The notes beneath the pieces are model-generated. The model saw nothing but the letters and a program-made list of their open reading frames with translations, did not search any database and was not told the origin of the DNA. Both the position numbers and the translations under genes were made by a program. 64,000 bases of DNA from Streptomyces novaecaesareae (GTDB lineage: Bacteria > Actinomycetota > Actinomycetes > Streptomycetales > Streptomycetaceae): the NCBI RefSeq assembly GCF_000716875.1, contig NZ_JNWQ01000085.1, positions 16,509 through 80,508 of the forward strand, in the 5' to 3' direction. This document shows, piece by piece, positions 8,436 to 16,866 of the stretch. Every line of letters begins with the position of its first letter. Within the stretch, counting starts at the first letter, position 1.

Positions 8436-10048
8436 GCCTGCTCACCACCCTGGCCCGGCTGGAAGCCGTCCGCAGCGGCCGGGCCGAACCGCTGGCCACC
8501 GTCCGGCACCGGCACCTGTCCGACCGGCCGATGGTGCTGGTCCCGCTGACCGCGGCCGGCGAGTCCGGCGCGCCGCTGGCGGTGATGCTCGGCACCGACC
8601 GGGACGCGCCCCGGCTGCACCTGGTGCCGCAGCCGCTCAACCGCACCCTGCGGTTCGACTTCCTCGCCGAGCTGGCCGCCGACCTGCTGCCCTACCTGGA
8701 GTCCTTCGCCGACGACGTCGAGCAGATCGAGGGCTCAGAGAAGGACCCGGAGACCGGCGAGAAGACCCAGGTGTTCCGCGAACTGTGCGCGGACGCCCCG
8801 CAGCTGATCGTGCCCAACGGCGCGGGCGTGCACCACCTCGCCCTGATCGGCCGCTCGACCCGCTTCCGCCGCACCGTCGAGGACAACGAGCCGGGCCCCT
8901 ACCCGGCGCCGGTCCGGGTGCCGCTGCTCGGCCGCTGGCTGACCCACCTCACCGACCGCGCCCAGGTGCCCGGCTCCAGCCTGCTGCTGCCGATGACCGG
9001 CCTGCTGGCCCGGCACTGGGCCACCGGCCAGAGCCACCTGGAGGACCAGCACCTGGCCGCCCGGCTGGCCTGGCACCGGCCGCCGCCCGGCCTGACCGGC
9101 GCGGAGGCGGCCGAGCTGGCCGAGTCGGCCCGGGACGAGCACGGCCAGCTGCTGCACCCGCCGGCCGGCCCGGCCACCGACCCCCGCTTCGACGAGTCCG
9201 TGCTCGCCCCGGCGATCACCCGCTACGACTCCGCCGTGGGCGCCCTGCAGCACAGCACCGAGCAGCGCGACGAGGCCGCCGCCGAGCGCGCCCGCGCGGC
9301 CGTGCGGGCCGCGGTCGAGCAGCTGCAGGCGGTGCTGACGGCCGTCCTGCTGCCCACCTGGCGGGACGTCTGGCAGGGCCTGGACCTGCTGCGCACCCTG
9401 CCGCCGGCCGGCCACCTGGAGGAGCGCTGGACCGGCGACCGCTGGTCCTACACCGGCCACCGGGACCGCCTGGCGGCCGGCGAGCCGCCGCAGCCCCGGC
9501 AGGACGACGCCGTCACCGCCGCCCGAAAGCTCGCCCAGCGCGAGCGCGAGCAGGCCCGCCTGGACGTCCAGGAGGCGCTGGACGACCCGCTGGCGATGGC
9601 CGAACACCGGCTGGCCGGCGAGGCGTTCAGCGGCGTGGTGACCGAGGTGGTGCCGGACTGGGACACCACCGGCCGCTCCCCCAAGCCCCGCCCGCTGGTC
9701 ACCCTGCGCACCGCCGACCGCCCGCACGCGGACCTCGGCAAGGAGGTGCACCGGGTGCACGGGCCGTCCGCACAGAAGGCCGAGGTCGTCGCGGTCGACG
9801 CCGCCGAGGGCACCGTCACGCTGCGGGTGCTGTCCGGCATGGGCCGCAAGAAGGAGCCCGAGCCGGGCAGCCTGCCGGAGCCCGGCGAGCCGGTGACCTT
9901 CACCCTGTTCGAGTTGACGGTCCGCCAGTCCGCGCCGCTGCCCGAGCCGGACGACACCCCGTGGACCCACGGCGGCCCGCCCGGGGCCGCGCCCGCACCC
10001 GCCCGTTCCACCGCCGAAGACCCGTCCGCCTCCGAGGAGTGGGAGTGA
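8432..10048 (+). CDS. Unknown 538-aa protein between nuclease and helicase genes
   Basis: I do not recognise a family. Residues 1-250 look like a mixed alpha/beta domain (RPMVLVPLTAAG, APQLIVPNGAGVHHLALIGR). Residues 275-385 are helical and charged with likely coiled-coil segments. Residues 398-510 are beta-rich (FSGVVTEVVPDWDTT, AEVVAVDAAEGTVTLRVLSG), like the small beta-barrel domain set beside the RecA core of UPF1/DNA2 helicases. The last 40 residues are Pro-rich. It starts at ATG 8432 overlapping the nuclease stop (ATGA) and ends in TGATG with the helicase start. It may supply the accessory domain of a helicase split over two genes; that is inference. Confidence 0.85.
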   Translation: MSLLTTLARLEAVRSGRAEPLATVRHRHLSDRPMVLVPLTAAGESGAPLAVMLGTDRDAPRLHLVPQPLNRTLRFDFLAELAADLLPYLESFADDVEQIEGSEKDPETGEKTQVFRELCADAPQLIVPNGAGVHHLALIGRSTRFRRTVEDNEPGPYPAPVRVPLLGRWLTHLTDRAQVPGSSLLLPMTGLLARHWATGQSHLEDQHLAARLAWHRPPPGLTGAEAAELAESARDEHGQLLHPPAGPATDPRFDESVLAPAITRYDSAVGALQHSTEQRDEAAAERARAAVRAAVEQLQAVLTAVLLPTWRDVWQGLDLLRTLPPAGHLEERWTGDRWSYTGHRDRLAAGEPPQPRQDDAVTAARKLAQREREQARLDVQEALDDPLAMAEHRLAGEAFSGVVTEVVPDWDTTGRSPKPRPLVTLRTADRPHADLGKEVHRVHGPSAQKAEVVAVDAAEGTVTLRVLSGMGRKKEPEPGSLPEPGEPVTFTLFELTVRQSAPLPEPDDTPWTHGGPPGAAPAPARSTAEDPSASEEWE

Positions 10049-11415
10049 TGGCCGAGCCGTCGTCCGCCCTGCCCGAGCCCCCCGGCGCGGCCGCCGACGC
10101 CGCCGTGGCCCGCATCCTGGCGGCCACCGTCCACCCGCCGACCGGCGCCCCGCGCGGCGTGGTGGTGGACTCGCCGCCCGGCGCCGGGAAGTCGACGCTC
10201 GTGGTGCGGGCCGCCCGCGAGCTGGTCGAGGCCGGCGAGCGGCTGATGATCGTCGCCCAGACCAACAGCCAGGTGGACGACCTGGTCGGCCGACTGGCCG
10301 AGAAGGCCCCGGAGTTGACGATCGGCCGACTGCACGCCGCGGACACCCGGCCCGGCCCGGAGGTGCTGAGGCACGCCAACGTCACGCCCTCCGACAAGGT
10401 CGCCGACCTGGTCGAGCACGACGTGGTGATCTCCACGTCGGCCAAGTGGCAGTGGGTGCGCACCGAGGCGCCGTGGCGGCACGCGATCGTCGACGAGGCG
10501 TACCAGATGCGCTCGGACGCCCTGCTCGCGGTGGCCCGGCTGTTCGAACGGGCGCTGTTCGTCGGCGACCCGGGCCAGCTGGACCCGTTCACCGTGGTCG
10601 GCACCGAGCAGTGGGCCGGCCTGTCGTACGACCCGTCCGGCAGCGCCGTGGTCACCATGCTGGCGCACAACCCGCAGATCGCGCCGCACCGGCTGCCGGT
10701 CTCCTGGCGGCTGCCCGCCAGCGCGGCGCCGCTGATCTCGCGGGCCTTCTACCCGTACACCCCGTTCCGCTCCGGCACCGGCCCCGACGACCGCCGGCTG
10801 ACCGCCGCCGTCCGCCCCGACGGCTCGGCCCTGGACGCGGTGATCGACCGGGCCGCCGAACACGGCTGGGCGCTGCTGGAGCTGCCCGCCCGGCACACCG
10901 TACGGACCGACCCGCAGGCCGTGGCCGCGGTCGCGGCGACCGTCCGCCGGCTGCTGGAACGCGGGCTGACGGCCCACTCCGAGCAGGGCGAGGCGCCGCT
11001 CACCGCGGACCGGATCGCCGTCGGCACCGCCCACCGCGACCAGGCGGCGGCGGTGCGCGCGGCGCTGCTCAGGGCTGGCGTCCCGGTGGACGGCGCGGCC
11101 GGGCCGGCCGTCACGGTGGACACCGCGAACCGACTGCAGGGCCGCGAGTACGACGTCACCGTGGTCCTGCACCCGCTCTCCGGCCGCCCAGACGCGACGG
11201 CCTTCCACCTGGAGACCGGTCGGCTCTGCGTGCTCGCCTCCCGGCACCGGCACGCCTGCATCGTGGTGGCCCGGGCCGGGATCGCCGAGCTGCTGGACGA
11301 GCACCCGTCCACCGAGCCGGTGCAGTTGGGGGTCCCGGTGGCCTTCCCGGACGGCTGGGAGGCCAACCACCAGGTGCTGCACCACCTGAGCGGCCACCGG
11401 GTCCACCTGCGCTGA
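10048..11415 (+). CDS. Superfamily 1 (UPF1/DNA2-like) helicase
   Basis: 455 residues, third gene of the cassette. Walker A is SPPGAGKST (42-50). Motif Ia is IVAQTNSQVDDLV, motif II is VDEAYQM (DEAY at 149-152), and motif III is VGDPGQLDPF. SWRLP at 219-223 fits motif IV. TVDTANRLQGREYDV (356-370) is motif V and VLASRHRHACIVV is motif VI. An intact SF1B ATPase is therefore expected. It is short for the family: the 1B/stalk insertions are missing and may sit in the preceding protein. ATG 10048 overlaps the previous stop (TGATG), and GTG 10045 is possible. It is probably a nuclease-coupled translocase on DNA. Confidence 0.88.
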   Translation: MAEPSSALPEPPGAAADAAVARILAATVHPPTGAPRGVVVDSPPGAGKSTLVVRAARELVEAGERLMIVAQTNSQVDDLVGRLAEKAPELTIGRLHAADTRPGPEVLRHANVTPSDKVADLVEHDVVISTSAKWQWVRTEAPWRHAIVDEAYQMRSDALLAVARLFERALFVGDPGQLDPFTVVGTEQWAGLSYDPSGSAVVTMLAHNPQIAPHRLPVSWRLPASAAPLISRAFYPYTPFRSGTGPDDRRLTAAVRPDGSALDAVIDRAAEHGWALLELPARHTVRTDPQAVAAVAATVRRLLERGLTAHSEQGEAPLTADRIAVGTAHRDQAAAVRAALLRAGVPVDGAAGPAVTVDTANRLQGREYDVTVVLHPLSGRPDATAFHLETGRLCVLASRHRHACIVVARAGIAELLDEHPSTEPVQLGVPVAFPDGWEANHQVLHHLSGHRVHLR

Positions 11416-11423
11416 GCGCCGGG

Positions 11424-11738
11424 TCAGTCCTCGGTCTCGCAGACGGCGTAGGCCACCACGGAGCCTCGCTCCGCCTGGGCGCTCCACCCGGTCGCGTCGG
11501 CCGTCGGCGCGTTGACGCGGACCGGGCCGTCCGTGTCGGGGCGGAGCCGGTAGCCGCCGCCGGTCAGGTGGGTGCCGGGCGGGCAGGTCGCCGTGGAGAG
11601 GCCGCCCGGGGCGCTCGGTGGGCCGGTGACCACCTTCGCCGTCTCGGCGGCGAAGGCCGCCGGGGCCGCGGCGAGCGAGACGGGCAGGGCGAGCGAGAGG
11701 GGCAGGGTGAGGGCCGCGAGGGCTGCTCGGAGGCGCAC
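11424..11738 (-). CDS. Small secreted protein of unknown function
   Basis: 104 residues from GTG 11738, which has GGGAG upstream at good distance. The N-terminus is a clear Sec signal (MRLRAALAALTLPLSLA..., cleavage after PAAFA). The mature part of about 70 residues has two cysteines (TATCPPGTHLTGGGYRL and AYAVCETED) that could form one disulfide. It is convergent with the helicase, with only 8 bp between stops, and probably unrelated to the cassette. ATG 11807 upstream is in frame but would bury the signal. Confidence 0.7.
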   Translation of the reverse strand: MRLRAALAALTLPLSLALPVSLAAAPAAFAAETAKVVTGPPSAPGGLSTATCPPGTHLTGGGYRLRPDTDGPVRVNAPTADATGWSAQAERGSVVAYAVCETED

Positions 11739-11972
11739 GGGGACTCCCGGGTCGTCTGGGGTGACTGGATGCACCAGGACCAACCGGTTCGCATGCGACC
11801 AGGTCACGTCGCGCCCGTAGCGCGCCGCCAGCGCGCGCCGGGGAATAGCGCCCGCACGCGCACCGTTCCGTTACCGGCCGTCGCCGCGAGACAATGGACG
11901 ACGGCCACAACCCGGGCGGCGCAGCCCGGAGCAGCTCCGCCCCGCCCACCGAGACCCCGGAGGTGTCCGTCC

Positions 11973-12329
11973 ATGCCCGACTCCCCTGCAGAGTCGACCG
12001 AGCCGACCAGGCGTCGGCGCCCGGCACAGCTGCTGTTCGAGCCGCAGTCCGCCGAACCGGAGCCGGAACGATTCTTCGACCTGGAGTCGATCGCCGACCC
12101 CGCGGAGCTGCTGCGCCGCTCCACCGAGCTGGCCCTGGCCTTCCGGGCGGCCGCCGAGCGGGCCACGGACTTCCAGGCGGTCGCCGCCGCGCAGCTCGCC
12201 GACCCCCGCCGCTTCGACGCGCTGTCGGACGCCGAGATCGCCCTGCGGGCGGACTGGACCCCGGACTACGCCGCCAAGATGATCGAGTACGGCCGCACCC
12301 TGCTCCAGCCGCGCCGCCACGAGGACTGA
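11973..12329 (+). CDS. Small hypothetical protein
   Basis: 118 residues, ATG 11973 with CGGAGG 9-14 nt upstream. The first 35 residues are charged and Pro-rich. From FFDLESIADPAELLRRST on it is predicted helical, with a tail DWTPDYAAKMIEYGRTLLQP. No known domain, signal peptide or membrane segment. A 22-bp palindrome lies 7 bp after its stop. Confidence 0.6.
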   Translation: MPDSPAESTEPTRRRRPAQLLFEPQSAEPEPERFFDLESIADPAELLRRSTELALAFRAAAERATDFQAVAAAQLADPRRFDALSDAEIALRADWTPDYAAKMIEYGRTLLQPRRHED

Positions 12330-12336
12330 CCGTCGG

Positions 12337-12358
12337 GCCGCTGGCATATGCCAGCGGC
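12337..12358. promoter_or_regulatory. 22-bp perfect palindrome (possible operator)
   Basis: GCCGCTGGCAT is followed directly by its reverse complement, with no spacer. No T-run follows, so an operator is at least as likely as a terminator. It lies between the stop at 12329 and the gene at 12444, and it covers an ATG (12348) that is in frame with that gene. Confidence 0.5.
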
Positions 12359-12443
12359 GGAGGGTACGCGACGCCACGCCGCCGTGTCCGGCGAACGGCG
12401 CTTTCCGCCACACCGGGGCGGCGAACGGCGCAGGCTGCTGCGC

Positions 12444-13001
12444 GTGGACATCTGGACGCACCAGTCGGTGGAGTACGTCAGCGCGGCCGGGGAGGCCTGG
12501 CTCGCCTCCGCCAGCGAGTACCCGCGCAGCATGCGAGCCCTCTGGGAGAGCCGCCCGTGGGCGCCCTCGGTGCTGCCCTGCGGGCGGGCCTTCGACGTGA
12601 TCAGCATGCCGGCGCTGTTCGGCCGCCGGGTGCTGGACGAGCTGTGGGCCTCCGGGCCGGGCTGCGGCCCGGTCGCGAGCCACCGGGGGCGGACCCTGCT
12701 GTTCGTCCAGCCGGGCGCGGCGCCCCGGCTGCGCCGGCTGCTGGCCTGGGAGGAGTGGGCCCGGGACGTGCCGCCGCTGCTGTGCCACGGCAAGGGCGAC
12801 ACGGTGACCGTGCCGCCGCTGCAGCGGATGGTGAACAGCCCGGACTCCCCCGGCCGGGGCGCCGGCCGCTGGATCATCGCCCCGGAGGACCGCGAGCCCT
12901 GGCTGCCCGGCGCCTCGGTGGTGCTGTGGGCCTGCGTACGGGCGGCGCGGGAGCCGGGCGCGCCGGTTCCCGCCGGGGCGGCGGTCGTGACCGGCGGGTG
13001 A
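12444..13001 (+). CDS. Small protein resembling DNA primase/polymerase-like domain proteins
   Basis: 185 residues from GTG 12444. ATG 12348 is in frame, lies in the palindrome and would add 32 residues. Blocks VLPCGRAFDVISMPALFGRR, CGPVASHRGRTLLFVQPG, LCHGKGDTVTVPP and RWIIAPEDREP follow the order found in short actinobacterial proteins related to the N-terminal domain of bifunctional primase/polymerases. The same pattern occurs in 3848-4360. No obvious catalytic acidic residues are conserved between the two. No partner gene is adjacent; tRNA-Lys follows. Confidence 0.6.
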   Translation: MDIWTHQSVEYVSAAGEAWLASASEYPRSMRALWESRPWAPSVLPCGRAFDVISMPALFGRRVLDELWASGPGCGPVASHRGRTLLFVQPGAAPRLRRLLAWEEWARDVPPLLCHGKGDTVTVPPLQRMVNSPDSPGRGAGRWIIAPEDREPWLPGASVVLWACVRAAREPGAPVPAGAAVVTGG

Positions 13002-13069
13002 ACGGAGGAAGGCCGGTATTCGATTTTGGCTGGGCCGCGCGGCGCTGCTAGAGTCTTCTCTGTCAGCAG

Positions 13070-13143
13070 GCGCCGCTAGCTCAGTTGGTTAGAGCAGCTG
13101 ACTCTTAATCAGCGGGTCCGGGGTTCGAGTCCCTGGCGGCGCA
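13070..13143 (+). tRNA. tRNA-Lys (CTT), copy 1
   Basis: 74-nt cloverleaf: acceptor GCGCCGC/GCGGCGC, anticodon loop ACTCTTAAT holding CTT, T-arm GGGGTTCGAGTCCC, discriminator A. CCA is not encoded. A TAGAGT -10-like box lies at about 13049, followed by the leader GTCAGCAG shared with the other copies. The 3' flank CAGACAGCCGGAAGGCC is shared with copies 2 and 3. Confidence 0.97.
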
Positions 13144-13184
13144 CAGACAGCCGGAAGGCCCCGGAGCGGACGGCCCGGTCGGGC

Positions 13185-14846
13185 TCAGCGGCCGCGCAGC
13201 GCGCGGTAGCGGGCGACCAGCTCGGCGGTGGAGCTGTCCAGTTGCTCGGCGCCCTCGCCGGTCAGCAGCACCGGCTCGATCCGCTTGGCGAGCACCTTGC
13301 CCAGCTCGACGCCCCACTGGTCGAAGGAGTCGATGTTCCAGATCGCGCCCTGGACGAACACCTTGTGCTCGTACAGCGCGACCAGCTGGCCGAGCACCGA
13401 GGGGGTCAGCTCGCCGGCCAGGATCGTGGTGGTCGGGTGGTTGCCCTTGAAGGTCTTGTGCGGGACGAGCTCGGCCGGCACGCCCTCGGCCGCGACCTCC
13501 TCCGGGGTCTTGCCGAAGGCCAGCGCCTGGGTCTGGGCGAAGAAGTTGGCCAGCAGCAGGTCGTGCTGGGCGACCAGGCCCGGGAGCAGGTCGGCGACGG
13601 GCTTGGCGAAGCCGATGAAGTCGGCCGGGATCACCTTGGTGCCCTGGTGCAGCAGCTGGTAGTAGGCGTGCTGGCCGTTGGTGCCGGGGGTGCCCCAGAC
13701 CACCGGGCCGGTCTGCCAGTCCACCGGGGTGCCGTCGCGGGTCACCGACTTGCCGTTGGACTCCATGTCCAGCTGCTGCAGGTAGGCGGTGAACTTGGAC
13801 AGGTAGTGCGAGTACGGCAGCACCGCGTGCGCCTGGGCGTCGAAGAACGCGCCGTACCAGACGCCCAGCAGGCCGAGCAGCAGCGGGACGTTCTCCTCCG
13901 GCGGGGCGGTGCGGAAGTGCTCGTCGACCAGGTGGAAGCCGTCCAGCATCTCGCGGAAGGCGTCCGGGCCGATCGCGATCATCAGCGAGAGGCCGATCGC
14001 CGAGTCGTAGGAGTAGCGGCCGCCGACCCAGTCCCAGAACTCGAACATGTTGGCGGTGTCGATGCCGAAGTCGTGCACGCCCTGGGCGTTGGTGGACAGC
14101 GCGACGAAGTGCTTGGCCACCGCCTCGGTGCCGGCGCCGAGGCCGTCGAGCAGCCAGTCGCGGGCGGAGACCGCGTTGGTGATGGTCTCGATGGTGGTGA
14201 AGGTCTTCGAGGCCACGATGAACAGCGTCTCGGCCGGGTCGAGGTCGCGGACGGCCTCGTGCAGGTCGGCGCCGTCCACGTTGGAGACGAAGCGGACGTC
14301 GAGGTCGCGCTTGGCGTACGAGCGGAGCACCTCGTAGGCCATCGCGGGGCCGAGGTCGGAGCCGCCGATGCCGATGTTGACGACGGTGCGGATCGGCTTG
14401 CCGGTGTGGCCCTTCCACTCGCCGCTGCGGACGCGGTCGGCGAAGGCGGCCATCTTGTCGAGGACCGCGTGCACGGCGGGCACCACGTTCTCGCCGTCGA
14501 CCTCGACCACGGCGCCGCGCGGGGCGCGCAGCGCGGTGTGCAGGACGGCGCGGTGCTCGGTGTTGTTGATCTTCTCGCCGCGGAACATCGCGTCCCGCAG
14601 TGCGGCGACCCCGGTGGCGGCGGCGAGCTCGCGCAGCAGCTCCAGCGTCCCGTCGGTGACCAGGTGCTTGGCGTAGTCCACGTGCAGGTCGCCGACCTGC
14701 AGGGTGTAGCGGCGGCCGCGCTCCGGATCGGCGGCGAACAGCTCGCGCAGGTGGGTGTCGCCCAGCTCGGCACGGTGCTTGGCCAGGGCGGCCCACTGGG
14801 GGGTGCGGTCCAGCGGGGTGCGGGCGTCGGCGCGGGTCTCCGACAT
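13185..14846 (-). CDS. pgi: Glucose-6-phosphate isomerase
   Basis: 553 residues, full length. Interconverts glucose-6-phosphate and fructose-6-phosphate in glycolysis and gluconeogenesis. The sugar-phosphate binding segments [20 protein letters not shown] and [15 protein letters not shown], the central [13 protein letters not shown], and the C-terminal [16 protein letters not shown] and [15 protein letters not shown] are all intact. ATG 14846 is family-typical. It is a single gene, convergent with tRNA-Lys copy 1. Streptomycetes often have two pgi genes; only one is in this window. Confidence 0.98.
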   Translation of the reverse strand: MSETRADARTPLDRTPQWAALAKHRAELGDTHLRELFAADPERGRRYTLQVGDLHVDYAKHLVTDGTLELLRELAAATGVAALRDAMFRGEKINNTEHRAVLHTALRAPRGAVVEVDGENVVPAVHAVLDKMAAFADRVRSGEWKGHTGKPIRTVVNIGIGGSDLGPAMAYEVLRSYAKRDLDVRFVSNVDGADLHEAVRDLDPAETLFIVASKTFTTIETITNAVSARDWLLDGLGAGTEAVAKHFVALSTNAQGVHDFGIDTANMFEFWDWVGGRYSYDSAIGLSLMIAIGPDAFREMLDGFHLVDEHFRTAPPEENVPLLLGLLGVWYGAFFDAQAHAVLPYSHYLSKFTAYLQQLDMESNGKSVTRDGTPVDWQTGPVVWGTPGTNGQHAYYQLLHQGTKVIPADFIGFAKPVADLLPGLVAQHDLLLANFFAQTQALAFGKTPEEVAAEGVPAELVPHKTFKGNHPTTTILAGELTPSVLGQLVALYEHKVFVQGAIWNIDSFDQWGVELGKVLAKRIEPVLLTGEGAEQLDSSTAELVARYRALRGR

Positions 14847-15041
14847 CGGTGGGTCCTCGATTCATCTGGGTGCAGAAACCGGCAGGGCCAGGCGGTGAGG
14901 CCCGAACAGTCAGGGTCTCTGTGTGCGAGGTCGTGGCGGTACTGGTGGTGCGCCGACTCCGTTGACGGCCTGCCCGGGTTCAGCCTATGCAACCCCGGAG
15001 GGGGCCGCGCACATTCCGGGCCGCGGTGAGCGAACCCCTCG

Positions 15042-16625
15042 TCACTTCCGTTCCGAGCGCAGGTCCAGCCCGCGCAGCACCTGGTCGACCAGCTCCGGAT
15101 CGGCGCCGAGTTCGCTGCGGGCGGTGAGCATCTCGCGCCGGGAGGCGGCGATCATCTCCTGCTCGACGTCCCGGGCGGCCCGCCACTGGGCCAGGCGCAG
15201 CTTGGCCTCGGCGGCCTCCTCCTCGGCGTAGTCCTCCGGGCAGAGCCGGGCCAGCCGGTCGTGCTGACGGTCGCGCAGGCGGTCGGCGACCTCGGCCGGC
15301 AGCCGGTCCTGCTCCTCCAGCTCGCCGAGCCGCTTGAGCCCGGCCTTGGCGGCCCGCCACCAGAGCTGACGGACGGCCTGCTCGTGTTTGTCCTGGTCGA
15401 TGTCCAGCTCCAGCCGCTTGGCCAGCCAGGGCAGGGTCAGGCCCTGCACCAGGAGCGTGAAGAGCACCACGCTGAAGGCGATGAAGACCAGTCGGCCGCG
15501 CTCGGGGAAGTCCGCGCCGGAGTGCAGGGTGAGCGGGATGGCGAGCGCCAGGGCGACGGTGGCCACGCCGCGCATGCCGGACCACCAGAGGACGACGCTC
15601 TCCTTCCAGCTGAACGGGGTGTCCTCCTCGTCGCCGCTGCGCAGTTTCTTCGACAGCCAGCCGGCCGGCAGCAGCCAGAGCAGCCGGACTAGGACGACCA
15701 CGACGATCACCACGGCGGCGTCGCCGATGAAGCCGGTCCAGCCCCGGCCGGCCTCCTTGAGCACGGTGGCCAGCTCCAGGCCGATCAGGCCGAAGGCGAC
15801 GCCGGTGATCAGGATCTCGACCACCTCCCAGAAGGCGTTGCCCACCAGCCGGTAGGAGACCGCGTCGGCGTCGGAGGCCCGTTCGGCGAGGTAGAGCGCG
15901 CAGACCACGACGGCGAGCACGCCGGAGCCGTGGATCTCCTCGGCGATGGTGTAGGCGGCGAAGGGCACCAGCAGGTTGAGCGCGACCTGCTGGGTCGGGT
16001 CGTCCAGGCGCTCGGCGAGCTTGGCGTTGACCCAGCCGAGCACCACGCCGACGATCACCGCCAGCACCGCGGACAGGACGAAGCGCAGCACCGCGTGGCC
16101 GACCGAGAAGTCGCCGCTGACCACGGCCTCGATGGCCAGCGAGTAGATGACGATCGCGGTGACGTCGTTGAAGAGCCCCTCGCTCTCCAGGATCGCCACC
16201 AGGCGGCGGGGCAGGCCGACACTGCCGGCCACCGCGACGGCGGCGACCGGGTCCGGCGGGGAGACCAGTGCGCCGACCGCGATGGCGGCGGCGAGCGGCA
16301 GAGCGGGCAGCAGCCAGTGCACCGTGCCGGCCACCGCAACCGTGGTGACCACCACCAGGGCGACGGCCAGCAGCAGGATCGAGCGGACGTTGGCCTTGAA
16401 GTAGCGCACCGAGGAGCGCCGGGCGACCGCGAAGATCAACGGCGGCAGGACGAGCGGGAGGATGAGCTCGGGCTCGATGGAGACGTCCGGGATCTGCGGG
16501 ACGAGCGCCATGACGATGCCGAGCAGGGTCATCAGGACCGGTTGGGGCACGCCCGTCTTTCGCCCGAGCGGCATGGTGACCACGGAGGCGAGCAGCACCA
16601 GGAAGAACAGGGGCAGCTGGCCCAC
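15042..16625 (-). CDS. Na+/H+ antiporter (CPA1 family)
   Basis: 527 residues with 10-12 hydrophobic segments covering residues 1-390. The ion-site stretch GALVSPPDPVAAVAVAGSVG and the following ILESEGLFNDVTAIVIYSLA are diagnostic for CPA1/NhaP-type exchangers, and the transport aspartates are present. WSGMRGVATVALALAIPL is the conserved Arg segment. Residues about 400-527 are a charged, helical cytoplasmic tail. It exchanges cytoplasmic Na+ (or K+) for H+ at the plasma membrane. The start is chosen at MGQLPLFFLVLL, which begins the first membrane helix. Confidence 0.93.
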   Translation of the reverse strand: MGQLPLFFLVLLASVVTMPLGRKTGVPQPVLMTLLGIVMALVPQIPDVSIEPELILPLVLPPLIFAVARRSSVRYFKANVRSILLLAVALVVVTTVAVAGTVHWLLPALPLAAAIAVGALVSPPDPVAAVAVAGSVGLPRRLVAILESEGLFNDVTAIVIYSLAIEAVVSGDFSVGHAVLRFVLSAVLAVIVGVVLGWVNAKLAERLDDPTQQVALNLLVPFAAYTIAEEIHGSGVLAVVVCALYLAERASDADAVSYRLVGNAFWEVVEILITGVAFGLIGLELATVLKEAGRGWTGFIGDAAVVIVVVVLVRLLWLLPAGWLSKKLRSGDEEDTPFSWKESVVLWWSGMRGVATVALALAIPLTLHSGADFPERGRLVFIAFSVVLFTLLVQGLTLPWLAKRLELDIDQDKHEQAVRQLWWRAAKAGLKRLGELEEQDRLPAEVADRLRDRQHDRLARLCPEDYAEEEAAEAKLRLAQWRAARDVEQEMIAASRREMLTARSELGADPELVDQVLRGLDLRSERK

Positions 16626-16750
16626 GGGGAGGTTCCTCTCGACGACGGACGGCTGAGCGCCGTCCAGGATAAATCTGACAATGCGCCCATTAGTGAAGAC
16701 TCGCCGAACGACGGGTTGACCTCAAGCGCACTTCAGGTCCGAGGATCGGG

Positions 16751-16851
16751 AGCGGTCGAGCAGTCGAGCAGTCGAGCAGTGGAACGGTCGAGCAGTCGAG
16801 CAGTGGAACGGCCGAGCAGTCGAACGGTCGAGCAGCCGAGCAGCGGTCGAG
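16751..16851 (+). repeat. Octamer-based tandem repeat array
   Basis: Alternating units GAGCAGTC and GGAACGGTC cover about 100 bp, including two exact copies of a 24-base block that starts TGGAACGG. The array lies between the antiporter start and the oxidoreductase start at 16867. Slippage-prone spacer DNA is the simplest reading. Confidence 0.8.
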
Positions 16852-16866
16852 AGGGCGGGAGCAGAC

